NCBI GenBank assembly: GCA_964521025.1
Contig: CAZFPK010000048.1
Location: 1 to 25,056 of the forward strand
Reading direction: 5' to 3'
DNA: 25,056 bases
Source: DRTC01 sp964521025
GTDB lineage: Bacteria > Cloacimonadota > Cloacimonadia > Cloacimonadales > TCS61
The position numbers and the translations under genes were made by a program. This document shows positions 13,960-22,310 of the stretch, piece by piece. The notes under the pieces were generated by a model. That model had not been told where the DNA came from, made no database searches, and was given only the letters and a program-made list of their open reading frames with translations. Position 1 is the stretch's first letter; every line of letters starts with the position of its first letter.

Positions 13960-16401
13960 TCAATTTATTATAATCTTGCCTTCCTTTTCATCTACAAAAA
14001 ATTTCTTTTTCTTCTTCAACTCGTTTTTGATCAAGATTCTCGAGAGTGGATTTTCTATCCTTTTTTCTATTTCCCGGTTTAATGGTCTTGCTCCGTAAAA
14101 TTCACTGAATCCGAATTTTAACAACATTTTCCTGACATTATTCGTAAATTCCGCTTCAATTTCATTTTCCCTTAATTTCTTCTTTAACTTGTTCAATTCC
14201 AGGTTCACGATCTGTTTAAAATCTTCCTTGCTCAATGAATGGAATACGATGATATCATCGAGACGATTCAGGAATTCAGGTTTAAAGAGTTTCTTCACAT
14301 CGCTCATAATCAACTTTTTCATTTCATTATAAGTTTTTTCACTATCTTCTTTTGACTCGAAACCGATCTTTTTTACATCTCGAACGATTTTTTTACCACC
14401 AATATTGGAAGTTCCGATGATCACCGTATTTTTGAAAGAAACTTTCATTCCCTGTCCATCCGTGAGATGACCTTCATCAAAAATCTGGAGTAGAACATTA
14501 AAAATGTTGGTATGTGCTTTTTCGATCTCATCGAGCAGGACAATGGAATACGGATTTCTCTTAACTTGTTCCGTTAACTGCCCTCCTTCGCCATATCCAA
14601 CATAACCGGGAGGAGAACCGATGATCTTGGAAACAGTGTGTTCTTCCATATATTCGGACATATCCAGGCGAATGATCTTTTTCTCGTCATCCATGAGGAA
14701 TTCAGCCAGTGCTTTAGCCAGTTCGGTTTTACCTACTCCAGTTGGTCCCAAAAACAAAAAAGCTCCAATTGGTCGGGAAGACTCTTTTAGTCCCGCTCGA
14801 TTTCTTCGGATCGCATCACTAACAGCACTAATTGCAATATCCTGTCCAACTATCCTCTTATGAATATTTGATTCCATTTCCAGCAATTTTTTGGCTTCAG
14901 TTTTCATCATTTTTTGCGCCGGAATTCCGGTCCACCTCGTTACCACAGCTGCAATATCATTAGCATTCACGATCTTGTCCGTCGGTTTCCTGCTTTTGGT
15001 CAATCTGGAGCGAAGTGATTTTAACTTTTTATTGATATTCAGGATTTTTTGCTGGATCAAAGCGACATTCTGGAAATCCTTTTTCTCAAAATTACTTACT
15101 TGATCATCCTTGAGTTTGATCTTTTCTTTTTCCAAATGACTGATATCCGGAGGAACATAGATCGCTTTTAGATGTTTCCTGGCGCCGGCTTCGTCGATCA
15201 GATCGATAGCTTTATCAGGTAAGAATCTGTTTGTTATGTATTTTTCGGAAAGAATAGAAGCAAATTTTAACGATTCTGAAGTATATTCGATCGTGTGATG
15301 GATCTCATATTTTTCCTTCAAACCGGAAAGGATTTTAATGGTTTCTTCAACTGTAGGTTCATTCACGGTAATTGGTTGAAACCTGCGCTCCAATGCTTTA
15401 TCGGTCTCGATGTAGCGTTTATATTCCTGAAAGGTCGTTGCTCCGATACACTGAAGTTGTCCTTTTGCCAATGCTGGTTTAAGAATGTTCGAAGCACTAA
15501 TTCCATCCGCACTACCGCTGGAAACAACCGTGTGTGTTTCATCGATGAAAAGGATGATCGAACCGGCAGCATTAATGATCTCATCTTTGACAGCTTTCAT
15601 TCTTTCTTCGAATTCACCTTTAAATTTTGCTCCAGCCAGAATTTCAGCCATATTGAGTTGGAGTATCCTTTTCTCCAACAAAGTTTCAGGAACATCCGCT
15701 TCTGCGATCCTATTTGCCAGTCCTTCTGTGATCACTGTCTTTCCGACACCGGGATAGCCAACTAAAATCGGATTGTTCTTCTTCCTTCTGGAAAGAACTT
15801 CGATCACGCGCATTATTTCCTGCTCTCTGCCTATTACCGGATCGAGTTGACCTTTCCTCGCCATTTCAGTCAGATCCAGAGTAAAAAGCTTGAGGACATC
15901 TACTTTTGATTCCGCCTTTTTATCAGTAATTCGTCTTCCTTTACGAAGCGTCTTAATAGCGGTTCGGATCTTTTTTTCTTCCAGTCCGACCTCATTTAAT
16001 ACTTTTTTCGTATTTTCATAATCCAAGCGGAATAATGCCAAAAATAATGTATCTTCGTTGATATATTTATCATTGAATTCATTGGTGATATCAAGTGCAA
16101 TTTTAAATAATTCTTCTGTCTCCGGAGTGAGATTTATCTTTTGATATTTCTCACCGCTTCTTTGTGGAACAAGTTCTTGTCTGTTATACAACATGCTTAA
16201 GATCTTGTTACTGATCTCTTCGGGTTGATAAGCAGCTTCCTCGAAAATTTTTAGTAATCCTGAATTTTTATGCTCTAACATTCCAATCAAGATCATTTCC
16301 GGAGTGAAATACTCCTGCTTCAACTCCAGGAATTCCAAAATACCGATGTTGATTTCCTGGATAACTTTTTCCGTACATCTATAAAGAAATTGCTGGAACA
16401 A
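13960..16401 (-). CDS. clpC: ClpC-type AAA+ chaperone/unfoldase
   Basis: The 813-aa product has the full Clp/Hsp100 layout. The N-terminal Clp repeat domain is about 1-150. AAA-1 has Walker A GYPGVGKT 215-222 and Walker B IDETH 286-290, where DEIH is more usual. A short UVR-like coiled linker spans about 420-470. AAA-2 has Walker A GPTGVGKT 552-559 and LLDEIEKAH 622-630. The short middle region points to ClpC rather than ClpB. IGF at 679-681, in the loop between VKK and ESKED, matches the ClpP-binding tripeptide position. It should unfold substrates for ClpP degradation in the cytoplasm. The start is TTG, with AGGAGG at 16406-16411 four bases upstream and FQQF at the position where Clp proteins begin. 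No clpP is in the window. Confidence 0.92.
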   Translation of the reverse strand: MFQQFLYRCTEKVIQEINIGILEFLELKQEYFTPEMILIGMLEHKNSGLLKIFEEAAYQPEEISNKILSMLYNRQELVPQRSGEKYQKINLTPETEELFKIALDITNEFNDKYINEDTLFLALFRLDYENTKKVLNEVGLEEKKIRTAIKTLRKGRRITDKKAESKVDVLKLFTLDLTEMARKGQLDPVIGREQEIMRVIEVLSRRKKNNPILVGYPGVGKTVITEGLANRIAEADVPETLLEKRILQLNMAEILAGAKFKGEFEERMKAVKDEIINAAGSIILFIDETHTVVSSGSADGISASNILKPALAKGQLQCIGATTFQEYKRYIETDKALERRFQPITVNEPTVEETIKILSGLKEKYEIHHTIEYTSESLKFASILSEKYITNRFLPDKAIDLIDEAGARKHLKAIYVPPDISHLEKEKIKLKDDQVSNFEKKDFQNVALIQQKILNINKKLKSLRSRLTKSRKPTDKIVNANDIAAVVTRWTGIPAQKMMKTEAKKLLEMESNIHKRIVGQDIAISAVSDAIRRNRAGLKESSRPIGAFLFLGPTGVGKTELAKALAEFLMDDEKKIIRLDMSEYMEEHTVSKIIGSPPGYVGYGEGGQLTEQVKRNPYSIVLLDEIEKAHTNIFNVLLQIFDEGHLTDGQGMKVSFKNTVIIGTSNIGGKKIVRDVKKIGFESKEDSEKTYNEMKKLIMSDVKKLFKPEFLNRLDDIIVFHSLSKEDFKQIVNLELNKLKKKLRENEIEAEFTNNVRKMLLKFGFSEFYGARPLNREIEKRIENPLSRILIKNELKKKKKFFVDEKEGKIIIN

Positions 16402-16405
16402 TTTT

Positions 16406-16411
16406 CCTCCT
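16406..16411 (-). promoter_or_regulatory. Shine-Dalgarno AGGAGG for a TTG start
   Basis: Reads AGGAGG AAAA TTG on the minus strand. The strong site supports TTG initiation at 16401 of the ClpC-type gene, although the 4-base spacing is short. Confidence 0.75.
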
Positions 16412-16426
16412 GAATTATGTTTTTTT

Positions 16427-16447
16427 GACTCTTATAGAAAACGAGTC
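16427..16447 (-). promoter_or_regulatory. Possible -10 box inside a small palindrome upstream of clpC
   Basis: On the minus strand GACTC and GAGTC arms (16443-16447 and 16427-16431) flank TATAAG, which resembles a -10 box. No good -35 box lies 17 bases upstream, and no CIRCE element is seen. A promoter with an overlapping operator is speculative. Confidence 0.25.
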
Positions 16448-16471
16448 GAAACATGTTCCGTTAAATACTTG

Positions 16472-16493
16472 TTCCTACGCTCCTGCGTAGGAA
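16472..16493. repeat. 9-bp palindrome in intergenic DNA
   Basis: The arms ttcctacgc (16472-16480) and gcgtaggaa (16485-16493) pair perfectly around tcct. No T-run follows on either strand. It is probably a dispersed palindrome of the kind seen elsewhere in the window. Confidence 0.55.
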
Positions 16494-16531
16494 TACATCC
16501 TGATCAACGCTCTGCATCCTTTTTCTAAATA

Positions 16532-16571
16532 CAAAAAAATCGTGCAAGGAAAATCTTGCACGATTTTAATC
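16532..16571. terminator. Bidirectional terminator with 13-bp perfect stem
   Basis: Arms 16536-16548 and 16555-16567 pair perfectly around the loop gaaaat. An A-run on the left (T-run on the minus strand) makes it effective for leftward transcripts. It lies 255 bases beyond the stop of the leftward YCF48-like gene and ahead of clpC, so it should isolate the two. Confidence 0.85.
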
Positions 16572-16671
16572 AATCACAACATTGGAGGTAGAATCTTCAA
16601 AGATTTTTTATCTTTCTGAAATTGATTTGTAGCGTTCCCGGAAACATTTTGGGAGTCCCGGAAAAAAATAG

Positions 16672-16761
16672 GCATACACAGGAACTCTCCGGGCATGCAT
16701 TTTTTCTTTCTGTGCATACATCGAAACATTTTATGTATGCATTTAAACTCCCGGAGCATGC
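16672..16761. repeat. Five hexamers phased at exactly 21 bp
   Basis: A gcatRc-type hexamer, one copy reading gtatgc, starts at 16672, 16693, 16714, 16735 and 16756, exactly 21 bp apart. The sequence between hexamers is diverged, though several units share cggga/tcccgga pieces. On the minus strand the array lies in a small frame (16759 to 16574, 61 aa) with Cys at residues 7, 14, 21 and 28. Either a DNA-level phased array or a tiny Cys-heptad peptide could explain it. Other parts of the 16568-16821 gap show nothing clear. Confidence 0.55.
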
Positions 16762-16821
16762 TTTCTATCGTTCAGAGCAATTAAAAGAATATTGTTTGTT
16801 TCAATAGACCTGTAAATTTGA

Positions 16822-18134
16822 TCATCTCAACAGCAAACATTTCTTCACTGCTTTTGTCTGTCCGTTCACATTCAATTTATAGAGATAAACTCCGCTGCCG
16901 GCTTCCTTCCCGAAATTGTTCTTCCCATCCCATATAACCGAATGCCGACCTGCTGAATGCAAATCGTTGACAATCTGTTTTACTTTTTGTCCTTTGATAT
17001 TGTAGATGGAGAGATCGACTTTAGAATCTGCAGGGATGGAGAAGGAGAAAGTTGTATTTGAGCTTAGGGGATTGGGATACGCCGATAATTTCATTTCATC
17101 CAAAATATTATCATCAAAAATTTCATTATTTTCAGTATATTTAAGGAGAGTATTATCTGAACCAAAGATATATCCAATATTCTCAAAGAATTGAATTTCA
17201 AAAAGGTAATCTGTATCGATTATCTGATAATCTTCAAAATCAATTCCACCATTTACACTTCTTCTAATATAATTCTGTTTTGTCGTCCAAACTACTGATT
17301 CATTTTGATATTGAATTGCATCAGCTCCGTATCCGTAATGATAAATGAAAGTCTCGAAATTATCTTCAGTAATGAATACATGATTTTGAGCAGCAATACC
17401 CCCTTGTTCCGGACTAATAAAGTGTATGTCCCAAAATTCTGAATATCCGGGTCCCACTCCAATTTCCCATGATTCTCCACCATCTACTGTATAGATACTC
17501 ATTCCAGCTCCCCAAATATAATGACATGCTGCCCAGCTGTGTATTTCATCTAAAAAGAAAAAATCCCATACACCATATCCAGAGACGGATGTTGGGATTA
17601 TTGTTTCATACCAGGTATATCCGCCATCGATTGTTTTGTAGATTTTTGGTTCATAAGTTTCACTATTTGCAAATGAAATAAAACCGATATTAGAGTTTAT
17701 GAAATAGATAGGTCTCAAATCTCCATTAAATGTCTGGGATGAGAGTTCGGAAAGATTTTCTCCCATATCTTCCCAGTTGTATCCGCCATAAGTTGTTTTT
17801 AAATAATAATAAATATCGATATCCGGATAATCATACCATCTTTTTTTCATCCAGCGTTCAGGCTATCCGTCATTTGCAGTGAGATAATGTATTCAACAGG
17901 ATTTTCCAATGTGTAGATAACTTCCCAGGTTTGAGCTCCATCTATAGTATGATATATTGTATCACCATGTGCCATACTTCCGGAGAATGCCCATCCTTCC
18001 TCTGCTGAGATAAAACAACCATCTATCCAACTATTGTTTTCTTCTAATGTGGAGACATTTATCCATTCTTGTGAGTAAATAACTAAGCTAAAAAAAAAAG
18101 TCCAAATAATAGTAATAAATATTTTCTTTTTCAT
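16822..18134 (-). pseudogene. Frameshifted YCF48/BNR-like exported protein with FlgD/T9SS-type tail
   Basis: Two overlapping frames form one gene: 18134-17847 (95 aa, signal peptide then QEWINVS) and 17850-16822 (342 aa). The first ends SLNAG-stop; the second reads WMKKRWYDYPD just after. One missing base near 17851-17862 would restore a continuous protein of about 436 aa. Recurrent units such as TIDGAQTWEVI, TIDGGYTWYETI and TVDGGESWEIG are Asp-box/YCF48-type propeller blades. The final ~90 residues carry YPNPLSSNTTFSFSIP, LSIYNIKGQKV and GVYLYKLNVNG, a sorting module like that of the 1363 gene. The frameshift could be a real mutation, an assembly error, or programmed; a run of seven A lies beside it. 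Confidence 0.75.
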
Positions 18135-18250
18135 CTTAATGCACCAAATATGAAAAAATGAAATGAGTTAAAAGTTGGCAAGGAAAATTTTAATTTTAAA
18201 AATAAACAAGATTATTTTACAATTGAAGATTTTTTCAGTGGTTTATGTGT

Positions 18251-21200
18251 TTAATTTTTCCTAATCTTTTCCAACTGCTCCTTTGTCATATCGACTCCCA
18301 TCTTAAATGAACAGGCTTTAAATAATGTCAATGCTTTTTCCAGTTTGGAAATTGCTTCTTTTGGTCTTTCTCTCTCGATTTCAATCATCGCCCAGTTGAA
18401 AAATGCTTTTCCTTCGCCTTCTTTATCGCCGATCTTAACAAGAGCTTGCTGTTGCTCTTTATAAAAATTTTCCGCTTCCCGGTAATTTTGTTCGATCTTA
18501 GCAATATTCCCGAGATTTCCGTAAGTATGAGCAATTCCCTCGATATCATTCAGTTCTTTTTGCAGTTCCAGGTTTTCCAGGTAAATATCTCTTGCTTCTT
18601 GATATTTTTCCAGGCAAAACAGGTTGTCTCCATAAGTATCATTAGCATAAGTTATGCCGACTTTATCGGAGATTTTATGGCAGATTTTTTTAGATTTTTC
18701 CAGGAATTTTATTGATTTCTCATATTTTCCAAGATAATGATAGGCAAGCCCGATATTGAAAAGATTCAATCCTTCTGACATTTTATTACCGATCGTACGG
18801 GCAATATCGAGGGCTTCATTATAATACGCGATAGCTTTTTTGTTTTTTCCTTCCGCAGAATAGATGGTGGCGATATTGGAAAGGAGTTTGCTGCAGGCAT
18901 TTTTATTCCCGATCTCTTTTGCGACTTTGAGCGAGTCCAGGTAATACTTCATTGCTTTTTGTTTTTCTCCCAGTCGTGAATGAACAATACCGATATTATG
19001 AAGCGCAGCTCTGATGATCATCTTATTTTTTAGTTTTTTACCGATCTTATGATTCAACTGGAAAAATTTCAGTGCTTTTTTGTAATTTGCTTTATGCAGA
19101 TGAAAAACTCCAAGTTTATTTGCTGTTCTGCTTTCAAACAAATATTCGTTCCGATTATGGAAATTTTTCAGTAAAAAATTTGATTTTTTTTCAAACTCTT
19201 TCACTTCGTTTAAATATCTTAAAGTTTCAAGGTAATAAATTTCCAGATGATTTTTATATAGTTTTGTTTTAATATCTTTGATATAACTACTTATATATTT
19301 TTTGAGGATTAGATAATTTTCCGTTGTTGCATGTAGTTTTGCCGTTAAATAATGATACCTGTCTTTCTGTTCCGGATCTGAGAATGTTTCTTTTTTGAGT
19401 TTCAGCAGTTCATTTTCAGCAATTTTTGTTTCGCTTTGCTGCAGGTACAATTCGATTTTATTCAGTTTTGTTTTTATGATCGTATTTTGAATCGAGCCTT
19501 GCTCCAGTTCGAGGTTTTCCAGGAGGTTGTCATAATATTCGAGAGCAGCTTGATTTTGATACAGTTCTTTAGCATAATCACCTGCTTTCTCGAAATACAA
19601 GATTGTCTTATTATTGATCTCTGCTTTTTTATAATTGAAAGCAATGTCTGCATAAAAGGGCTTTAAATCTTTATCGTATAAGGTTTCAAATGTCTCGGCA
19701 GCAACTTTATGCAGATTCCTTAACTCTTTTTTTAAGATCAAACCATAAATACTTTCCCTGATATAAGCATTCTGGAACGCCCTGTTTGCCTTGGATAGAG
19801 AATACCAGATATTTTGTTTTTCACCGTCCTGGATAAAAGCGTCGATCCTGCTGTCTCCGGTCATGGATTTGAGAACATTATCCGTGAATTGATTTCCAAG
19901 AACAGAAGCTTTCTTGGTTATGTTTTTTAATTCAGGGTTCAACTTATCTACCCTGGCAATGATCACTGAATTGATATTGGTTGGAATTTTAATGCTCCTT
20001 TTTGTGATCTGTAATTTATCATCGATGATTTTTTCCTCTTTCAAATAGGCAATAATCTGTTCAACATAAAACGGGTTTCCTTCACTCTTTTCCCAGATCA
20101 ATTTAAAGGTTTTTTCCGGTATTTCCTTTTTGATCTCCAATTTGTCTTTGATCAATTCTTTTGTTTTTTCTCTGTCGATGGCTTTCAAGGTAATGCGCTT
20201 CTCTCTGACATCACTTAAACCAAATTTGAACTTCGTATGATCATCATTGAACCTGCAAGAACAAATGATCATAAATGGATAGTTTTGTACATTCCTGATC
20301 AGGACATGCAGCAGGTTCTTGGTATCGACATCGATAAAATTCGAGTCCTCGAATTCGATTACTACAGGCTTTAGGCAGGAAAGGATTTTAACGAGGTTAG
20401 TTAGGGCATAAAGAATATTTTCATATTTATTTTTTGGCTCGAGTTGTTCATAAAGAGAATTTTCCCAGCTAAGATTTACTAACGCACCTAAAAATGATTT
20501 TGTCCTGATAAGTTCCGAATTAAGTTTTTCATCTTTTGTGCTCCTCATCAACTCTTCGATTTTTTCTTCATAGATCTTTTTGTTTAATTTCCTGCTATTT
20601 TCTTCGGATTGACCAAAAAACCAGGATAAAAAATATTTAACAGGATTAAAACTTTTTCTAAGAATTACATCACACGGCATATATATCCAATTGTATTCGT
20701 TCCGATCCAGCGACAATTTGAATTCTTTGATCAACCTGCTTTTACCGATTCCGGCAACTCCCTCCACATAAACAACTCCTCCGAACTTGTTACCTTTAGT
20801 CCTGTTCAAAGGTTTGAGGATTTTTTTTAACTTTTCGAATTCTGTTTCCCTTCCAATCAATTTGCCTTTAGTGATGAAGGTAGTAGATCGTTCTTTTTTC
20901 TTTTGAAGTTTATAAGATTGGATTTTATATTGGAAACCTTTAAGTTGTATTTCACCCAGATCTTGGGTTTGATAATTTTCTTTGATCTTATCATGGATAT
21001 ATTTATCGAAAAAAATCTCGGTCCAATTGGCTTTCATCATGAAACGAGCCGCGACATTAACAGCCATTCCTAAGGCAGTATATTCTCCTCTTTTATCGCT
21101 TCCGATGAAACCGGTGAAAGCCGTTCCAAAACTCAAACCGATACGGCAAAAGAATCCTTTGATCTTAACCACTTCCAATGCAAAATCACAAGCCCGGATC

Positions 21201-22069
21201 TCCATCTGTTCTTTGGAGATTGGAGCACCAAAAAGAACGAGAATAACTCCCCCTTTATCGCTGAAATCGATTTTATTAAAATAACCGCCGTATTCCATAC
21301 TCAATTTTATGATCTTGTTTAAATGAAGATGAAAATTTTCTTTCTGCTGAAATGAAATAAAGCACGATATAACGCTTCTGAATTCTCCTTTCGATTTAAG
21401 ATGTAATATTGAATCCGGTATAAAAGGATGTAAATCTTCATAAGATAATCTTGTTTTCTTAATTTCTGTTTCAGGTTTTAACGGGACAAAATTTACAATA
21501 AAATACCCGATACTTTTTTCCCTGAATTTTCCTTTTGATAGTTTTTTTAGAGTTCGATCGATAATGATCTCTCCAACACTGCATAGATGTTCACATTCAG
21601 TTGACCTGTTAATTGCTTCTCCTCTGAAATAATAGCTGTTTACTTTTCCTGCCTGAATGATTTTCCATTCTACTTTTCCCAGAGATTGACCGATTCTAAC
21701 CTGCAGTTCGAAAGTTCCGAATTTTGTTTTCTGGATTCCAATTTGCTGGAATATTTTCTGGATTTCAACAGCCGCCCTGATAGCCGTATCTACATTTATT
21801 CGCTCGAGAGGAAAAATGGATGTAAAAGCATCACCTGCAAAAGTAGAAATAAATCCTTTATTTTTATAGATTATATCGATGGAGGGAGTAAAAATACGGT
21901 TAATGATCTCGGTTAGAATTTCGGCTCCCTCATCTCCGTTCCTCATCAAACTCTGTGTCATAGCGGTAAATCCGGAGATATCGATGAACATTGTAATTGC
22001 TTCGAGATGTCCTTCATGTTTCTTTTCCTGGTAATTATTTACAATATAATCGGGTATTAAATTAATCAT
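18251..22069 (-). CDS. Soluble adenylyl cyclase-like protein: two class III cyclase domains, STAND-type ATPase, TPRs
   Basis: The 1272-aa product has the layout of mammalian soluble adenylyl cyclase. The first cyclase domain (about 20-195) has both metal-binding aspartates, Asp30 in FIDISGF and Asp80 in FAGDAF, but lacks the Arg of the N-x3-R motif (Asn154, Glu158). The second (about 230-390) lacks the aspartates (Ser239, Gly274) but has Asn338 and Arg342 in VNVAAR. The two halves should form one composite site making cAMP; GTP as substrate cannot be excluded. An ATPase follows, with Walker A GVAGIGKS 437-444 and VVIEFED 569-575, then a winged-helix-like region. TPRs run about 800-1260. There is no signal peptide, so it is cytoplasmic. 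GGAG precedes the ATG by 7 bases. A TTGACA upstream may be a -35 box, but the -10 is unclear. Confidence 0.88.
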   Translation of the reverse strand: MINLIPDYIVNNYQEKKHEGHLEAITMFIDISGFTAMTQSLMRNGDEGAEILTEIINRIFTPSIDIIYKNKGFISTFAGDAFTSIFPLERINVDTAIRAAVEIQKIFQQIGIQKTKFGTFELQVRIGQSLGKVEWKIIQAGKVNSYYFRGEAINRSTECEHLCSVGEIIIDRTLKKLSKGKFREKSIGYFIVNFVPLKPETEIKKTRLSYEDLHPFIPDSILHLKSKGEFRSVISCFISFQQKENFHLHLNKIIKLSMEYGGYFNKIDFSDKGGVILVLFGAPISKEQMEIRACDFALEVVKIKGFFCRIGLSFGTAFTGFIGSDKRGEYTALGMAVNVAARFMMKANWTEIFFDKYIHDKIKENYQTQDLGEIQLKGFQYKIQSYKLQKKKERSTTFITKGKLIGRETEFEKLKKILKPLNRTKGNKFGGVVYVEGVAGIGKSRLIKEFKLSLDRNEYNWIYMPCDVILRKSFNPVKYFLSWFFGQSEENSRKLNKKIYEEKIEELMRSTKDEKLNSELIRTKSFLGALVNLSWENSLYEQLEPKNKYENILYALTNLVKILSCLKPVVIEFEDSNFIDVDTKNLLHVLIRNVQNYPFMIICSCRFNDDHTKFKFGLSDVREKRITLKAIDREKTKELIKDKLEIKKEIPEKTFKLIWEKSEGNPFYVEQIIAYLKEEKIIDDKLQITKRSIKIPTNINSVIIARVDKLNPELKNITKKASVLGNQFTDNVLKSMTGDSRIDAFIQDGEKQNIWYSLSKANRAFQNAYIRESIYGLILKKELRNLHKVAAETFETLYDKDLKPFYADIAFNYKKAEINNKTILYFEKAGDYAKELYQNQAALEYYDNLLENLELEQGSIQNTIIKTKLNKIELYLQQSETKIAENELLKLKKETFSDPEQKDRYHYLTAKLHATTENYLILKKYISSYIKDIKTKLYKNHLEIYYLETLRYLNEVKEFEKKSNFLLKNFHNRNEYLFESRTANKLGVFHLHKANYKKALKFFQLNHKIGKKLKNKMIIRAALHNIGIVHSRLGEKQKAMKYYLDSLKVAKEIGNKNACSKLLSNIATIYSAEGKNKKAIAYYNEALDIARTIGNKMSEGLNLFNIGLAYHYLGKYEKSIKFLEKSKKICHKISDKVGITYANDTYGDNLFCLEKYQEARDIYLENLELQKELNDIEGIAHTYGNLGNIAKIEQNYREAENFYKEQQQALVKIGDKEGEGKAFFNWAMIEIERERPKEAISKLEKALTLFKACSFKMGVDMTKEQLEKIRKN

Positions 22070-22145
22070 TCAATCTCCAATTTTACAATTTCTTTGCAGG
22101 AATTTATTTTATTTAGTTCGAGATATGTCAAATTATTTGTTTAAG

Positions 22146-22171
22146 AAAAAAAGGCAGACCAGAATCTGCCC
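22146..22171 (-). terminator. Rho-independent terminator on the minus strand
   Basis: The stem ggcaga/tctgcc (22153-22158/22165-22170), with extra G-C closure, is followed on the minus strand by seven T (22146-22152). It ends the leftward lamin-G gene transcript and insulates the cyclase gene. Confidence 0.8.
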
Positions 22172-22204
22172 GTTTAACAAACATTTCAGAAAAAATTCAA
22201 CCTC

Positions 22205-22307
22205 TGAATGTGCAACGACTTTCCGAAGGAATGACGAATGCTCTTCCGAGTGTTGAAAGTTATAAAAAATCTAAACCTTCCAATGACTTGCGGACAAGTG
22301 GACATTG
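22205..22307. repeat. Palindromic intergenic element
   Basis: Contains a bulged hairpin at 22281-22307 (caatg-acttg / caagt-gga-cattg, loop cgga). It also has complementary pieces around 22214-22260, where actttc and cttccga pair with later gaaagt and earlier tccgaag. It is non-coding and follows the stop of the lamin-G gene directly. It is probably another dispersed palindrome family. Confidence 0.4.
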
Positions 22308-22310
22308 TTA

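Noticed and set aside
15295..15765. 156-aa plus-strand frame
   Set aside because: Antisense shadow of the conserved Clp AAA-1 domain.
262..18187. Decamer ttttccttgc in three gaps (near 262, 16546 minus, 18178 minus) as a shared promoter
   Set aside because: No consistent -10 element or distance to genes; the 16546 copy is part of a terminator hairpin.
8739..22069. STAND/Avs-type antiphage defence system
   Set aside because: The ATPase-TPR proteins carry cyclase and sigma-54 outputs rather than nuclease or other killing effectors, and no defence genes are nearby.
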